From a virus: a DNA stretch of 64,000 nt. Positions 7,839 to 16,796 of the stretch are shown piece after piece. The stretch covers positions 62,001 through 126,000 of IMG/VR virus record IMGVR_UViG_3300021963_000001; one strand, written 5' to 3'. The notes under the pieces were generated by a model, which worked only from the letters and a program-made list of their open reading frames with translations, was not told the origin of the DNA and did not search any database. The position numbers and the translations under genes are program-made. Positions within the stretch are counted from its first letter, which is position 1. Each line of letters opens with the position of its first letter.

Positions 7839-8582
7839 TTAGTCTCCCAAACGCTCAAGGATATGGCGAATTAAGCCATGGCGCTGAACGTCTTCTGGCC
7901 CCAGAGTGACCTTGGCGATGTCAGGATGACCCAACTTTTCCCACACCCAGATGAGCGGATTGCCTTCGCTGTGGGGCAAGTCTGTCTGGGTAACGTCTCC
8001 GCAAACAATGACCTTGGAGTTCTCGCCGAATCGGGTCAAAAACATCTTCATCTGTCGGCGGGTTACATTCTGAGCCTCGTCCAGAATGATCACCGAGTTA
8101 TGAAATGTCCGACCGCGCATCGTTTCCAGGGGGACCACTTCAATGGTCTCTTTGTTGCGACAGTGCTTAAGAAAGCCAGGGTCAAGAAAATCCCCGAAGG
8201 CATCAAACATGGGGGCCATGAAAGGATCGGTCTTTTCGCCCAAAGTTCCAGGCAGGGCGCCCAGTCTTTGACCACATTCCACGATGGGGCGGGTAAGAAT
8301 AACCTTCTCAATCTTGTTTTCAGACAACCAGTTGGCGGCCAGACCGCAGGGGATATAGGTTTTGCCACATCCAGCTGGGCCGGTGCAGATTGTTAATGTG
8401 CAAGCCTCGATGTTGTTGATGTAGTTCTGTTGGTTGGGCGTCCGAGCCTTAATTTTTTTGGTGTTCTTCTTGGATACAGCCCGTTGTTCGACGTCGGCGT
8501 CTCGTGCTTCCTGCCAAGGAATCTGGTCTTCGCCATCGAAGTCCTCAAGGAAGTCCGTCCACAGCTTGTTTTTGCGTCGCAT
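7839..8582 (-). CDS. phoH: PhoH-family ATPase
   Basis: The 247-residue protein has the PhoH layout: a Walker A loop GPAGCGKT at residues 68-75, ILTRPIVECG as the conserved strand after it, and a Walker B motif VIILDEAQN near residue 165, with RGRTFHNS just before. PhoH-like proteins are frequent in phages; related host proteins are linked to RNA metabolism, but the phage role is not settled. The start lies inside the end of the preceding GT-B gene, with GGAGG ten bases upstream. Confidence 0.9.
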   Translation of the reverse strand: MRRKNKLWTDFLEDFDGEDQIPWQEARDADVEQRAVSKKNTKKIKARTPNQQNYINNIEACTLTICTGPAGCGKTYIPCGLAANWLSENKIEKVILTRPIVECGQRLGALPGTLGEKTDPFMAPMFDAFGDFLDPGFLKHCRNKETIEVVPLETMRGRTFHNSVIILDEAQNVTRRQMKMFLTRFGENSKVIVCGDVTQTDLPHSEGNPLIWVWEKLGHPDIAKVTLGPEDVQRHGLIRHILERLGD

Positions 8583-9672
8583 GGGTTAAAGCCTCCAGGA
8601 AGGTCTTGCCGACCTTCAGGGGGTTGAATTGGAACGCCACATCCAGACCCCGCGCCGCTTTTACCTGGCGAAGGTCGTCCTCCATGTAAGCCCTTCGCAT
8701 CAGCCCAGCCATCTCCAAAGTGAACGGAACCTGCCAATACTCGTCGCCACGGTACAGTTCGGCAGGTTCGTCCTGCCCTCCCGTACAAGGCTCGTCGTAA
8801 GTTGGAATCAGATAACCGGTCTCCTCGGAGATATAGGACTGATATGTTCCGGTGTCGGGTACGATGGGGGTTTTGCCCATCGCCATAGCATCGAATGCGG
8901 GATATGACCAAGCTTCGCCACAGGAAGCCTGGACAAAACAGTTGGCGTATGCGTGGAGGCCCATGAGTTCGTCCTCACTCAATCTTTCGGTGAGAACGAC
9001 AACCTCCGGCAGATAGTGAAGCTTCATTCCGTTGGCGATTTCTTGCATCATCGCCTGGACGCGGTGTTGTTCACCGTTTGTCTTAATGATGAGGACTGTA
9101 TTGTCGGTGGGTCGGAATGCGCTGAAATAACTTTTGATCAGACCGCCCAAGTTCTTGCGCCGAACATTTTCGCTAATCGTGTAGAAGATAAATTTGCCAG
9201 CCTTGACATAAGGCTGGAGAAAACTGGGGACTGTGTGGGTTTTCATGTAGCGGTCGGGATCGCTGGGCAAGGGCAGGCTAGCCACAGGGACTTTGACATT
9301 GCTGTTCTTACAGGCCTCGGTCGAGATACCGGGCGTGGTGACCACAAGGTCCATCTGATTCAAACGCAGGTCCCACCCCGCCGAATTAAAGCGGGAAGCC
9401 TCGTAATAAAAGTTGGCCACATTCAGACCCAGTCTGCGGTCGAACAAGGTGACTGACGGGAGGGTGTGCTGGATGACCACATCCCATTTGGTGGGCGGGT
9501 TTTTTTCTTCCAGTCGATAGATTCTTTCTGGGCAGGATTGTTGACCGCCATTGAAAGTGATTGGACGACAGACGACATTGGCCCCGGCTGTCTCCAAAGC
9601 AATGGCTGATTCGCAACAAGCTCTTGCGTAGCCTGTGCCGTCGTGAAAATTTCCCACATAGAGAATATTCAT
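8545..9672 (-). CDS. GT-B glycosyltransferase (family 4-like)
   Basis: The 375-residue product starts MNILYVGNFHDGTGYARACC, the usual N-terminal Rossmann strand with a Gly-rich turn. The C-terminal donor domain shows FIFYTISENVRRKNLGGLI (linker strand) and CGEAWSYPAFDAMAMGKTPIV, equal to the E-x7-E donor-binding motif. An ATGA couples it to the large GT-B gene at 9669-11267, and its 3' end overlaps the phoH start by 38 bp. The long insert after GYLIPTYDEP is typical of phage GT-B enzymes. Confidence 0.75.
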   Translation of the reverse strand: MNILYVGNFHDGTGYARACCESAIALETAGANVVCRPITFNGGQQSCPERIYRLEEKNPPTKWDVVIQHTLPSVTLFDRRLGLNVANFYYEASRFNSAGWDLRLNQMDLVVTTPGISTEACKNSNVKVPVASLPLPSDPDRYMKTHTVPSFLQPYVKAGKFIFYTISENVRRKNLGGLIKSYFSAFRPTDNTVLIIKTNGEQHRVQAMMQEIANGMKLHYLPEVVVLTERLSEDELMGLHAYANCFVQASCGEAWSYPAFDAMAMGKTPIVPDTGTYQSYISEETGYLIPTYDEPCTGGQDEPAELYRGDEYWQVPFTLEMAGLMRRAYMEDDLRQVKAARGLDVAFQFNPLKVGKTFLEALTHATQKQAVDGLP

Positions 9673-11267
9673 GACCGCTGAGCCTCCCAGAACTCCACAC
9701 GCTCACGCTCCGCACAAAGTTGCGCCCAGGCATGCTTCCGTTCGTAGCCGCCCAGTCTGCCGCCAGGCCCGAAGCCGGTAAAACGTCCGGGAGTGAAGGT
9801 GGTATCGCAAAAAGTCCTTGAGAGGTCTCGGGTCATTCTCTGAGCCACAAAACCAGCCTGGGCCGAAGAAATACCCAGGGCTGACTGAAACGCCTCGTCA
9901 ACCCACTCTCTGTTAGTGAGATGATCAGGGGGCATTTGCAGAGGTGGCAATTTTCGTGCAGTATCTTGATATCTTTTTATAGGTGGTGAAAGTTTACTGA
10001 TTGCATTGTGCCAAATCCCACCCGCTAGATCATAGTCAAAAGTTTTGATGGCCAAATCTCGTTGCTTGGAGCCAATTGCTCTACGAGCAGCTGGAGGCAA
10101 CAAAAGAAGGTTGTTCAAAATTGCGATAAGATCATCGTTTTTAGGTAGGGCCATAACTCGGCCCGTTTCCAGTTCGGTGAATGTGCGCTCGACCGAAATG
10201 GCTTGGGCATCCAAAGCGGACGCCACACTGGACATGGCAGTAAAATCGACCGAGGTCACCGGAACACCACAGGAGGCAGCTTCCACCTGGGGCATTCCAA
10301 ATCCCTCGCAGACCGAGTATTGTACGAACACGTCCATGGATGAATACACCGGGCGCATGAACGCACGGGGCAGGCCAGCAGCCACGCCGGGAGTGGTTAA
10401 TTCCCCACTAGCACAGAAGGGGCAGTACCCCGAAGGTAGCTGCCAAAGCAAGGCAGAGGCCCTGTCGCACTTCTTGCACGCAAAAGTAAACAGGGTTCTG
10501 TGGGCCACATTGTAGCGAAGAAGGTATTTAGGGATGTCCCACCCAACATCCGGCCATGCCGTGTGACAATATAGATACAATCGATTGGCAATATGGGCTG
10601 GTGCGGACAGCAAGAACTTCTCAAAAGTTTCAAATAAATCCGGCAACAATTTCCGGCCTTGGTTTCGCATGACCGTCCCAATAACTAGGGCATCCTGCGA
10701 GATGTTGAGGGCCTTTCGCGCCTCCTTTTGGTCAAGTGGATGAAACACATCCGGCTCAGCACCAGGAGAAGCAACCCCAAACAAATTAAGACCAGGAAAC
10801 TTCTTCAGGACGTCAAAACCATACTGAGAGTAAGCGAGAATCGCATCGGCACGGTTGAGAATCGCAATCCATTCCTCATCTTGCGGCTCACCGTCTACTG
10901 GATGCATGAATACCCAACGGAAATAGTCGCGCAGGGGAGAATAGGCGATGAACGAATCCTGCCACGGATCACGCATGGAGATCACGACATCGGGCCGGAA
11001 CTTCACCACCGCTTCCTCAAAAGCCGTAGCTCCAAGAGCGGCGTTGGAGTTAATCAACGCAGACGATGGATAATCATCACCTCTGGTAGTCACAAAAAAG
11101 GCGGGCCAGGGAGACCCGGCCCGCCTTGGATCGTTTGGAGTGCCGTAACACGCCAATTCACCGATTTCGTGACCAACAGCTTTTAGTCTTCGGGCGATCT
11201 GTAGCGCATAAGTGGCGTAGCCGGTTTGCAGCCAAGTCGCCTCGCCAACTAGAAGGATGCGGGCCAT
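9669..11267 (-). CDS. Large GT-B glycosyltransferase with zinc-ribbon insertion
   Basis: The 532-residue enzyme begins MARILLVGEATWLQTGYATY and has the GT-B donor domain VCEGFGMPQVEAASCGVPV (E-x7-E type motif near the end of the fold). Between the two Rossmann halves lies ACKKCDR...GYCPFCASG, a CxxC-x~18-CxxC zinc ribbon inserted after TLFTFA. Residues beyond about 430 form an extra C-terminal region rich in Arg and Gly. Other GT-B genes follow downstream. The ribbon may recognise the acceptor; the target is unknown. Confidence 0.7.
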   Translation of the reverse strand: MARILLVGEATWLQTGYATYALQIARRLKAVGHEIGELACYGTPNDPRRAGSPWPAFFVTTRGDDYPSSALINSNAALGATAFEEAVVKFRPDVVISMRDPWQDSFIAYSPLRDYFRWVFMHPVDGEPQDEEWIAILNRADAILAYSQYGFDVLKKFPGLNLFGVASPGAEPDVFHPLDQKEARKALNISQDALVIGTVMRNQGRKLLPDLFETFEKFLLSAPAHIANRLYLYCHTAWPDVGWDIPKYLLRYNVAHRTLFTFACKKCDRASALLWQLPSGYCPFCASGELTTPGVAAGLPRAFMRPVYSSMDVFVQYSVCEGFGMPQVEAASCGVPVTSVDFTAMSSVASALDAQAISVERTFTELETGRVMALPKNDDLIAILNNLLLLPPAARRAIGSKQRDLAIKTFDYDLAGGIWHNAISKLSPPIKRYQDTARKLPPLQMPPDHLTNREWVDEAFQSALGISSAQAGFVAQRMTRDLSRTFCDTTFTPGRFTGFGPGGRLGGYERKHAWAQLCAERERVEFWEAQRS

Positions 11268-11276
11268 TGCTTATTC

Positions 11277-11705
11277 TCAGAAGGGGATTTCTTCGGCGTC
11301 ATTACCGCTGGCAAAACCGGGGCCGTCCTCTTGGTCGGCACCCACACCCGCTCCAACAGCAGAGCGGCTACTGCCCTTGGCTTCATTTTTGCCACCAAGG
11401 AAGGTGAAGTTGTTCACCCGGAAGCGCAAAGTCGAACGCTTGCTGCCGGTGGCCTTGTCGGTCCATGAGTCGGTGCGGGCGGTGGCCGTGACGGCGATCT
11501 TGGAACCCTTCTTCATGTACTCGGCAATGATGTCTGCCGATTTGTCCCAGGCTTCGCAATCGATGAAGGCGACTTCTTCCTCGCCGTTCTTGCTCTTGCG
11601 ACCGCCGTTCACCGCAATTGTGAATTTCACTACGCGGTGATCAGCCCCGACCGAGTGAACTTCAGGGTCACGCACAAAGTTCCCAATAAATACGCAATTG
11701 TTCAC
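11277..11705 (-). CDS. ssb: Single-stranded DNA-binding protein
   Basis: A 142-residue OB-fold protein: the N-terminus MNNCVFIGNFVRDPEV, then VVKFTIAVNG, then AFIDCEAWDKSAD and KKGSKIAVTATAR match bacterial-type SSB in order. The tail is Gly- and Asp-rich and ends DAEEIPF, keeping the acidic, Phe-terminated tip that SSBs use to recruit replication partners. It lies just downstream of the polymerase C-terminal gene, fitting its role in the phage replisome. Confidence 0.92.
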   Translation of the reverse strand: MNNCVFIGNFVRDPEVHSVGADHRVVKFTIAVNGGRKSKNGEEEVAFIDCEAWDKSADIIAEYMKKGSKIAVTATARTDSWTDKATGSKRSTLRFRVNNFTFLGGKNEAKGSSRSAVGAGVGADQEDGPGFASGNDAEEIPF

Positions 11706-11713
11706 AATTCACC

Positions 11714-13336
11714 TCATGTCATCTGAAAAACCTTGCGCACGACTAACGAGTTCCGTTTCGGGTCTCGTTCGCCCTGCACCAAAACCGTGTTGCCCTGAGT
11801 AAGGAGGTGCTTATATTCCTCCCACGGCTCAGAGAAACACACGACATCATCGAGAACGCCCGACGAGTCGGACAAAGTGAGGAACGCCATAAACGTCCCC
11901 TTCTTTGTTTTGAAGGACCGTGCGGCCCGAACTTCAACCCCCAGCAGGAGGAAGCCGGTCTTGCCAGCCCGAAATTCGCCACAGGTCGTATTCGCATCGC
12001 CCAGATCGCAACCGTCAACGCGGGAGCAGGTCAAGGCAAAACCAAAAACCTGTTCTTCAGCCCAAGCCATCCAGGCAGGATGATCGTTAATAGGAGTCGG
12101 TGGATTTTCCAACAAATCAGCTTGGCCACGAATTAAGGCGCCGCGCTTCACATTGGCGACCCCACCGCCTTCTTTCTTCGGTTTAGCCAGCTTGCGAAGC
12201 AAATCAATGAAGGTTTCACCCTCATAATTTTTGGCTGCCCACTCCGCTTCCTTGTCAGTCAGTTTGACATCCAATTCAGCCAACATCCGCTGGCGTTTTA
12301 TACCCGTCCAATCCAAGGCTCCGGCCATGATCAGCTTATGATTCACGGACGGCGTCTCGGCGGCGACATGGAGAAGCCACTCAGCCCAGGTGAAGGTGGT
12401 GGCTTTCTTGTCCAACTTCGCCTCGGCTTTGTTCATGGCTTCAAAGAGCTTGTGCAAGTTGGACTGGCCTAGCCCCTTGATATTACTCAAGCCAAAGTGG
12501 ATATCGACTCCGTCCGTCCAAAAGGTCAGTTGGCGACAGCGCACATCGGGGGGGAAGACTTCGATCCCAGCCCGCCTTGCGTCCTCGACCAGCTCCATCA
12601 CCTCTTGGTCAGGATCAACCTTGTCTTCAGCGAAGGACAACCAGGAGGTGTAAAACTGCACCGGGAAGTGGGACTTGAGATAGGCGGTGTCGTACCCAGT
12701 CAGCCCGTAGCTCATGCTGTGGGACTTGTTGAATTGATACCGACCGGACTTCTCAATCCAGCCCCAGATGGTCTCGGCCACATCCATGGAGACCACCTTG
12801 ATCTTTTCCGCTCCTTCCAGAAATAGTTTTTTGACCTCAGCCATTTCCTTCTGGTCTTTTTTGCCGATGGCCTTGCGCAACCGGTCAACCTGCTTGAGAT
12901 CGAAACCGGCCAACTTGGCCCCGATCTGCATGGACTGTTCCTGGTACACGAGAATCTGCTCAGTAGGAGACAGAATCTCGTCGAGAGCGGGGTCAAACGA
13001 CTCCACCGGCTCTTCCTTGTTGACGCGACGGCAGTAGTGTTCGGTCAAAGAAATGCCGTTTTCATCCTTGGCTGCCAAACAACCTGGACGCAAAAGGGCG
13101 CCCAGAGCCGAAAGGTGTTCGTTATTCCTGGGGCGTAACTTCTTAGCCCAAGTAGCACCCAAACGACTCTCTAGCTGAAAGACTCCCTTGGTATTGCCAA
13201 CCGACATGAGGTCCCACGCCAAGTTACAATCTGGCAAGTTGGAGACATCCACATCAAGCAGAGGCAAAGCCCCAGGCCGGGGCGGGTCTCCCACCACCGG
13301 CCAAACGCAACCACAAGGGAGGCTAAAATGACTCAT
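11714..13336 (-). CDS. dnaE: DNA polymerase III alpha subunit, C-terminal half (split gene)
   Basis: The 540-residue product matches DnaE from just before the VFQLES motif onward. It contains GVFQLESRL, LRPGCL, ILVYQEQSMQI, LRKAIGKK and YQFNKSHSMSYG in the family order, then a helix-hairpin-helix region (IKGLGQSN) and an OB fold near the end (FLLLGVEVRAARSFKTKKG, FMAFLTLSD). These are the finger, HhH and OB parts; the catalytic aspartates are in the separate gene 14272-16197. The ATG at 13336 overlaps the exonuclease stop as ATGA and replaces an upstream candidate at 13360. No intein remnant is visible, so the two products must assemble. Confidence 0.88.
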   Translation of the reverse strand: MSHFSLPCGCVWPVVGDPPRPGALPLLDVDVSNLPDCNLAWDLMSVGNTKGVFQLESRLGATWAKKLRPRNNEHLSALGALLRPGCLAAKDENGISLTEHYCRRVNKEEPVESFDPALDEILSPTEQILVYQEQSMQIGAKLAGFDLKQVDRLRKAIGKKDQKEMAEVKKLFLEGAEKIKVVSMDVAETIWGWIEKSGRYQFNKSHSMSYGLTGYDTAYLKSHFPVQFYTSWLSFAEDKVDPDQEVMELVEDARRAGIEVFPPDVRCRQLTFWTDGVDIHFGLSNIKGLGQSNLHKLFEAMNKAEAKLDKKATTFTWAEWLLHVAAETPSVNHKLIMAGALDWTGIKRQRMLAELDVKLTDKEAEWAAKNYEGETFIDLLRKLAKPKKEGGGVANVKRGALIRGQADLLENPPTPINDHPAWMAWAEEQVFGFALTCSRVDGCDLGDANTTCGEFRAGKTGFLLLGVEVRAARSFKTKKGTFMAFLTLSDSSGVLDDVVCFSEPWEEYKHLLTQGNTVLVQGERDPKRNSLVVRKVFQMT

Positions 13337-13989
13337 GCGATCAGGGTGCTTTTGGCACACGCCCCCTTGAAGTTGATCTTTTCAGCGTAAAAACGATGCA
13401 CTTTTAAGAAACGGACAATCAATTCTGCCGTCTGTTTCGTGTCTATCATCGCCGAGTGCGCCCCATCCTTGCTCAATCCGAAATAACCGCGAAGCGTATC
13501 CATCTTGCGGTCGGGCAGTTCCTCGCTGTTGTGAAACCAGAACTCCAGCATGTCTTCAAGGTCATAGACCTTTCGGCGATGGAAAAGGTTTTGATCACCG
13601 TTCTTGTCGGTGAAACCATACTTCTGACACAAGCGATTGAAGATTGGCAGATCAAACAGTCGGATGTTTTTGCCAGCGGCAATAGGGGCCGACCCGAACG
13701 AATTACCCTTGGGATTGAACCGCTTGATGAAGGTGGCAAAGCTCCTCCAAACGGCCTCCTGCTCAGGGGCTTTTTTCAATTGATCCCGCGTCTTACCGTT
13801 GACGGCCAGAGCCTGGTCTTGCAGGAGAGAGAAATCAGTCGGCTTGCACAGGCTGTAGAATGTGCCATCGGGCACGACCGACAGAGTCCGCGGGTTGATC
13901 GCCACCGCAGCAATCTCAATCGGTTCGGTGGTCCTGATGTCAAGACCACCAGTCTCAAAATCAAAACAAATGATGATGTTACTGGTCAT
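13333..13989 (-). CDS. DnaQ-like DEDDh 3'-5' exonuclease
   Basis: The 218-residue product has ICFDFETGG (motif I, D-x-E at residues 10 and 12), NIRLFDLPIFN (motif II) and HSAMID (motif III, H-x4-D), so it is a DEDDh proofreading-type exonuclease like the Pol III epsilon subunit. The start at 13989 makes an ATGA overlap with the upstream 97-residue gene; its stop makes an ATGA with the polymerase C-half. Its position between the two halves of the polymerase strongly suggests it proofreads for that enzyme. Confidence 0.88.
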   Translation of the reverse strand: MTSNIIICFDFETGGLDIRTTEPIEIAAVAINPRTLSVVPDGTFYSLCKPTDFSLLQDQALAVNGKTRDQLKKAPEQEAVWRSFATFIKRFNPKGNSFGSAPIAAGKNIRLFDLPIFNRLCQKYGFTDKNGDQNLFHRRKVYDLEDMLEFWFHNSEELPDRKMDTLRGYFGLSKDGAHSAMIDTKQTAELIVRFLKVHRFYAEKINFKGACAKSTLIA

Positions 13990-14279
13990 TCTCCACCCTC
14001 CACTTCCTCGACCCACAACCGGATTGATTCACCATCGTTGACGATTTCGTGTTTCAGTTCGCAAGTGGGCGATTCTCCGGCAGAGATGAAAGCATTGGTC
14101 ATATTGACCTCGCCGCCTGCCATGATCACCAAGGCCTTGATCATGTGGCCGAGTTCTTCGCCAAGCTTTTTCTTGCTTTCGGTCAATTCTGCCAAAGCAT
14201 CTAAAAGCGCAAGATTATGCGCCACAACCCTTTGCGGAAAGTCCATTTCTTCTGACTCTTCTTCAAATTTGTCAAACAC
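13986..14279 (-). CDS. Small hypothetical protein between polymerase halves
   Basis: A 97-residue acidic protein (MFDKFEEESEEMDF) with a predicted helical middle (LALLDALAELTESKKKLGEELGH is split here: LALLDALAELT, then KKKLGEELG). It overlaps the polymerase N-half stop by 8 bp and the exonuclease start by 4 bp. No family was recognised. Its fixed place inside the split polymerase operon suggests a replisome accessory or bridging role, which is inference only. Confidence 0.65.
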   Translation of the reverse strand: MFDKFEEESEEMDFPQRVVAHNLALLDALAELTESKKKLGEELGHMIKALVIMAGGEVNMTNAFISAGESPTCELKHEIVNDGESIRLWVEEVEGGE

Positions 14280-16197
14280 GCACGGCTCCCCCTTTTAGAA
14301 GCGAAACGGCCCCCTGAATTTTGTCAAGCGCAGCCACCCCAAGAATGTCAAACTTGACAAAACCCATGGCCTCAAGATCGGCCATCTCAACCCCACAAAT
14401 CCTGCGATTCGTAGACTTATCAAAGATCATAGGACAATTGTCAGCTAATGATCTAGGTGCAATCACAACACCAGCAGCATGTTTTGATTGATTTCGTTTG
14501 GTTCCTTCCAGTCGTATGGCTTGGGCGAATTCTGCCGCAAGAGGACCATCTAAAGTCCCATCATCTTTTAGACGGCACCATGGCGACAGTTCCTTCACAT
14601 TGTTTTCTAGCGCCCACATCAGGATGCTGGCCTCGCCAGTCTCCTCGCGCATTTCCTGGAGTTCATCGGCAATAGCAGCTTCATCAGGAATATGCTCAGT
14701 AATTTTATTTATTTCATCAAAAGTTCCTTTTTCATGAGCGCGTAAAACATCCTTGATGGCTGCTCTTCCTTGTAGGCGCGAGAAGGTAACCATCTGGGCC
14801 ACCTTGTCCTCGCCGTACCGTTCACGCATATGCTGAACGACCTCGTCACGGTGGGAGATGGGGAAGTCGCAGTCAATGTCAGGCAAGGACACGCGACCTG
14901 GCTGATTACGGCCTGCGTTATAAAAACGCTCAAACAATAAGCTGTATTTGACTGGGTCCACGTTGGTGATATCTAGAAGATAACTCACTAAACAGCCAGC
15001 ACCCGAACCACGCCCCTTACCGACCAACCAACCCTGACTCCGTGCCCAGTTGCAATATTCCTGCACGATCAAAAAGTAGGGAGATAAACCCGCCTCCATG
15101 ATGACGGCCAGTTCCCTCTTGATCCGATCTCCATAAACGCCATGATCGGCCTTGTCGGAGGTGATCCCGGGCAGCTTGCGTTTCCATCCTTCACGGCAAA
15201 GCTGGCGAACATAATCGTCAGCTGACATGTCGTTAGGGCAGTCGAACTGGGGCAGGAAGGGCTTGGACAGAATGTCGTAGTCCCCGCACAATTCGGCGAT
15301 TTCCAAGGTAGCATCGATCTCATGGGACTCGTGCAGGCCTTTGACTTCGTCAAAATCGGGAATGTGGTAGCGATTGCTGCGGAAAAAGCCACCCAACGAA
15401 ACATCTTCTTGCTTGGCGAGAGCAGCCTGAATGGTAGGCAGGGTTGTCTGCATGGCCGAACATAACAACACCCGCTGGTCAGCAGCGTCCTCTTGGGCCG
15501 GATAGTGGGCGTCTGGAGTGCTGACGGTCTTCAGGCCATGCTTCTTAGCGTAATAACGCAGGGCGCGAACCCCCACCATAGCGGCGGGCAGGTTCTCCTG
15601 ATCGACCGCCTGGATTTCTACCCAAACATTCTCAGCTCCAAACAAGTCGCGGTAACGCTTGGTGATATTGTTCAGGCGGGTTTCCCAGTCCGATGCCACC
15701 ATTGCTCGGGCCTGCTCGTAAGTCTGCGCCCCATAAACAGCCTTGGGGTTAATAAACAGAGCATTGAAAAAGTCGCTTCCCGGGTGGCCAGAGAAGACGA
15801 TCAGCTTGCCGTCTGCATGCTTGCCAAGAAGGTCAAGGTCAAGGCGGGGCTTGCGATAAAAATGGTTGGGGTCGTTACTAGCGTTTGAAGCCTGGATAAG
15901 GCGTTTCCAACCCTCCTCCCCCTTGGCCAACACGCACAAGTGCGATAGCGCACCGTTCTCCTGGCGCTTGTCAAACGCCGGACCTTGGCAGAGATAGAAC
16001 TCGCACCCCAGGATAGGTTTGATATTCTTCTTCCGCAAAGCCTTGGAAAAAGCGGCAACGCCAGAAAGCGTACCGTGATCCGTGATGGCGCAGGTCTTGT
16101 AGCCCAACTTTTCACAGCGGGCCGCAATAGCGTCCGGCTTAGAAAGGCCGTCAAGAAGAGAAAAATAACTGTGACAATGTAGCGGAACCCAACTCAT
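14272..16197 (-). CDS. dnaE: DNA polymerase III alpha subunit, N-terminal half (PHP and palm)
   Basis: The 641-residue product carries the PHP domain (PLHCHSYFSLLDG, ITDHGTLSG, LGCEFYL, SHLCVLAK) followed by the palm. GRGSGAG and LPDIDCDF supply two catalytic aspartates, KHAAGVVIAP follows, and MGFVKFDILGV near the C-terminus supplies the third. It ends about 20 residues later, before the VFQLES region carried by 11714-13336. The start at 16197 has a GGTGGGG site upstream; an earlier ATG at 16266 lies within the nucleotidase gene. PHP metal ligands look mostly intact. Confidence 0.9.
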   Translation of the reverse strand: MSWVPLHCHSYFSLLDGLSKPDAIAARCEKLGYKTCAITDHGTLSGVAAFSKALRKKNIKPILGCEFYLCQGPAFDKRQENGALSHLCVLAKGEEGWKRLIQASNASNDPNHFYRKPRLDLDLLGKHADGKLIVFSGHPGSDFFNALFINPKAVYGAQTYEQARAMVASDWETRLNNITKRYRDLFGAENVWVEIQAVDQENLPAAMVGVRALRYYAKKHGLKTVSTPDAHYPAQEDAADQRVLLCSAMQTTLPTIQAALAKQEDVSLGGFFRSNRYHIPDFDEVKGLHESHEIDATLEIAELCGDYDILSKPFLPQFDCPNDMSADDYVRQLCREGWKRKLPGITSDKADHGVYGDRIKRELAVIMEAGLSPYFLIVQEYCNWARSQGWLVGKGRGSGAGCLVSYLLDITNVDPVKYSLLFERFYNAGRNQPGRVSLPDIDCDFPISHRDEVVQHMRERYGEDKVAQMVTFSRLQGRAAIKDVLRAHEKGTFDEINKITEHIPDEAAIADELQEMREETGEASILMWALENNVKELSPWCRLKDDGTLDGPLAAEFAQAIRLEGTKRNQSKHAAGVVIAPRSLADNCPMIFDKSTNRRICGVEMADLEAMGFVKFDILGVAALDKIQGAVSLLKGGAVRV

Positions 16198-16217
16198 CAA
16201 TCCCCACCTTCCCCTGC

Positions 16218-16796
16218 TTATTCTTCCGCAACAAAATTGAAATAGCGAACTTGATCCTTGACCCACCCAAGGAACTTGTCCATGTCGCGAAAATGACCGT
16301 CAACAGTCAGATGTCCCCGGCTGTTGTAAAGTCTCGGAAAGAGAATAGTAGAACCGCCATGCTCCAAAAATCTCTTGGCGTTCACTTCGTAGTCGTCAAT
16401 AAGAATTTTGCCGTATCCGGCCATCAAATGCTTGGAGGCGCCCACAACAAAACGATGACTGTATTTGGGTAGGTGCTTATTGATCCAAGCAATCTTGCCC
16501 TCGGTGCAACCGGGAGTAGAGGCGGGAGCGGTCGCAATCACCACTCTTTCCCCAAACACTTCCTCCACAATACCCAACACCTTATCGTGTTCTTCAGTCT
16601 TGGGCAGGTTGGCCCAGAAGTCGTAGCCCATTGGCTCCCAGAACTTCTTCTCGTTGTCGCCAACAAATCCAAGTTTGTGGTGAAAATTCCAACAATCCAC
16701 ATCTTTGTGAGTCACAGGAAGATTGTGGAGGGCGATGGCCCCGGCGGTAAAATCCGCCAGGACCCCGTCCAAATCAAGGTAGCAGGTCAACTTCAC
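16218..16796 (-). CDS. HAD-superfamily 5'-nucleotidase (deoxyribonucleotidase-like)
   Basis: The 192-residue protein starts with YLDLDGVLADF, the DxDGVLAD motif I of HAD phosphatases of the 5'-deoxyribonucleotidase type. VVIATAPAS is motif II, EGKIAWI supplies the lysine, and ILIDDYEVNAKRF is the acidic motif IV. Such enzymes dephosphorylate nucleoside monophosphates and tune pool balance. It is coupled to MazG by an ATGA overlap, as expected for nucleotide-pool genes. Confidence 0.8.
   Translation of the reverse strand: MKLTCYLDLDGVLADFTAGAIALHNLPVTHKDVDCWNFHHKLGFVGDNEKKFWEPMGYDFWANLPKTEEHDKVLGIVEEVFGERVVIATAPASTPGCTEGKIAWINKHLPKYSHRFVVGASKHLMAGYGKILIDDYEVNAKRFLEHGGSTILFPRLYNSRGHLTVDGHFRDMDKFLGWVKDQVRYFNFVAEE

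Noticed and set aside
14272-16197. Split intein joining the two DnaE halves
   Set aside because: Neither end carries intein blocks; the N-half ends and the C-half begins with plain sequence.
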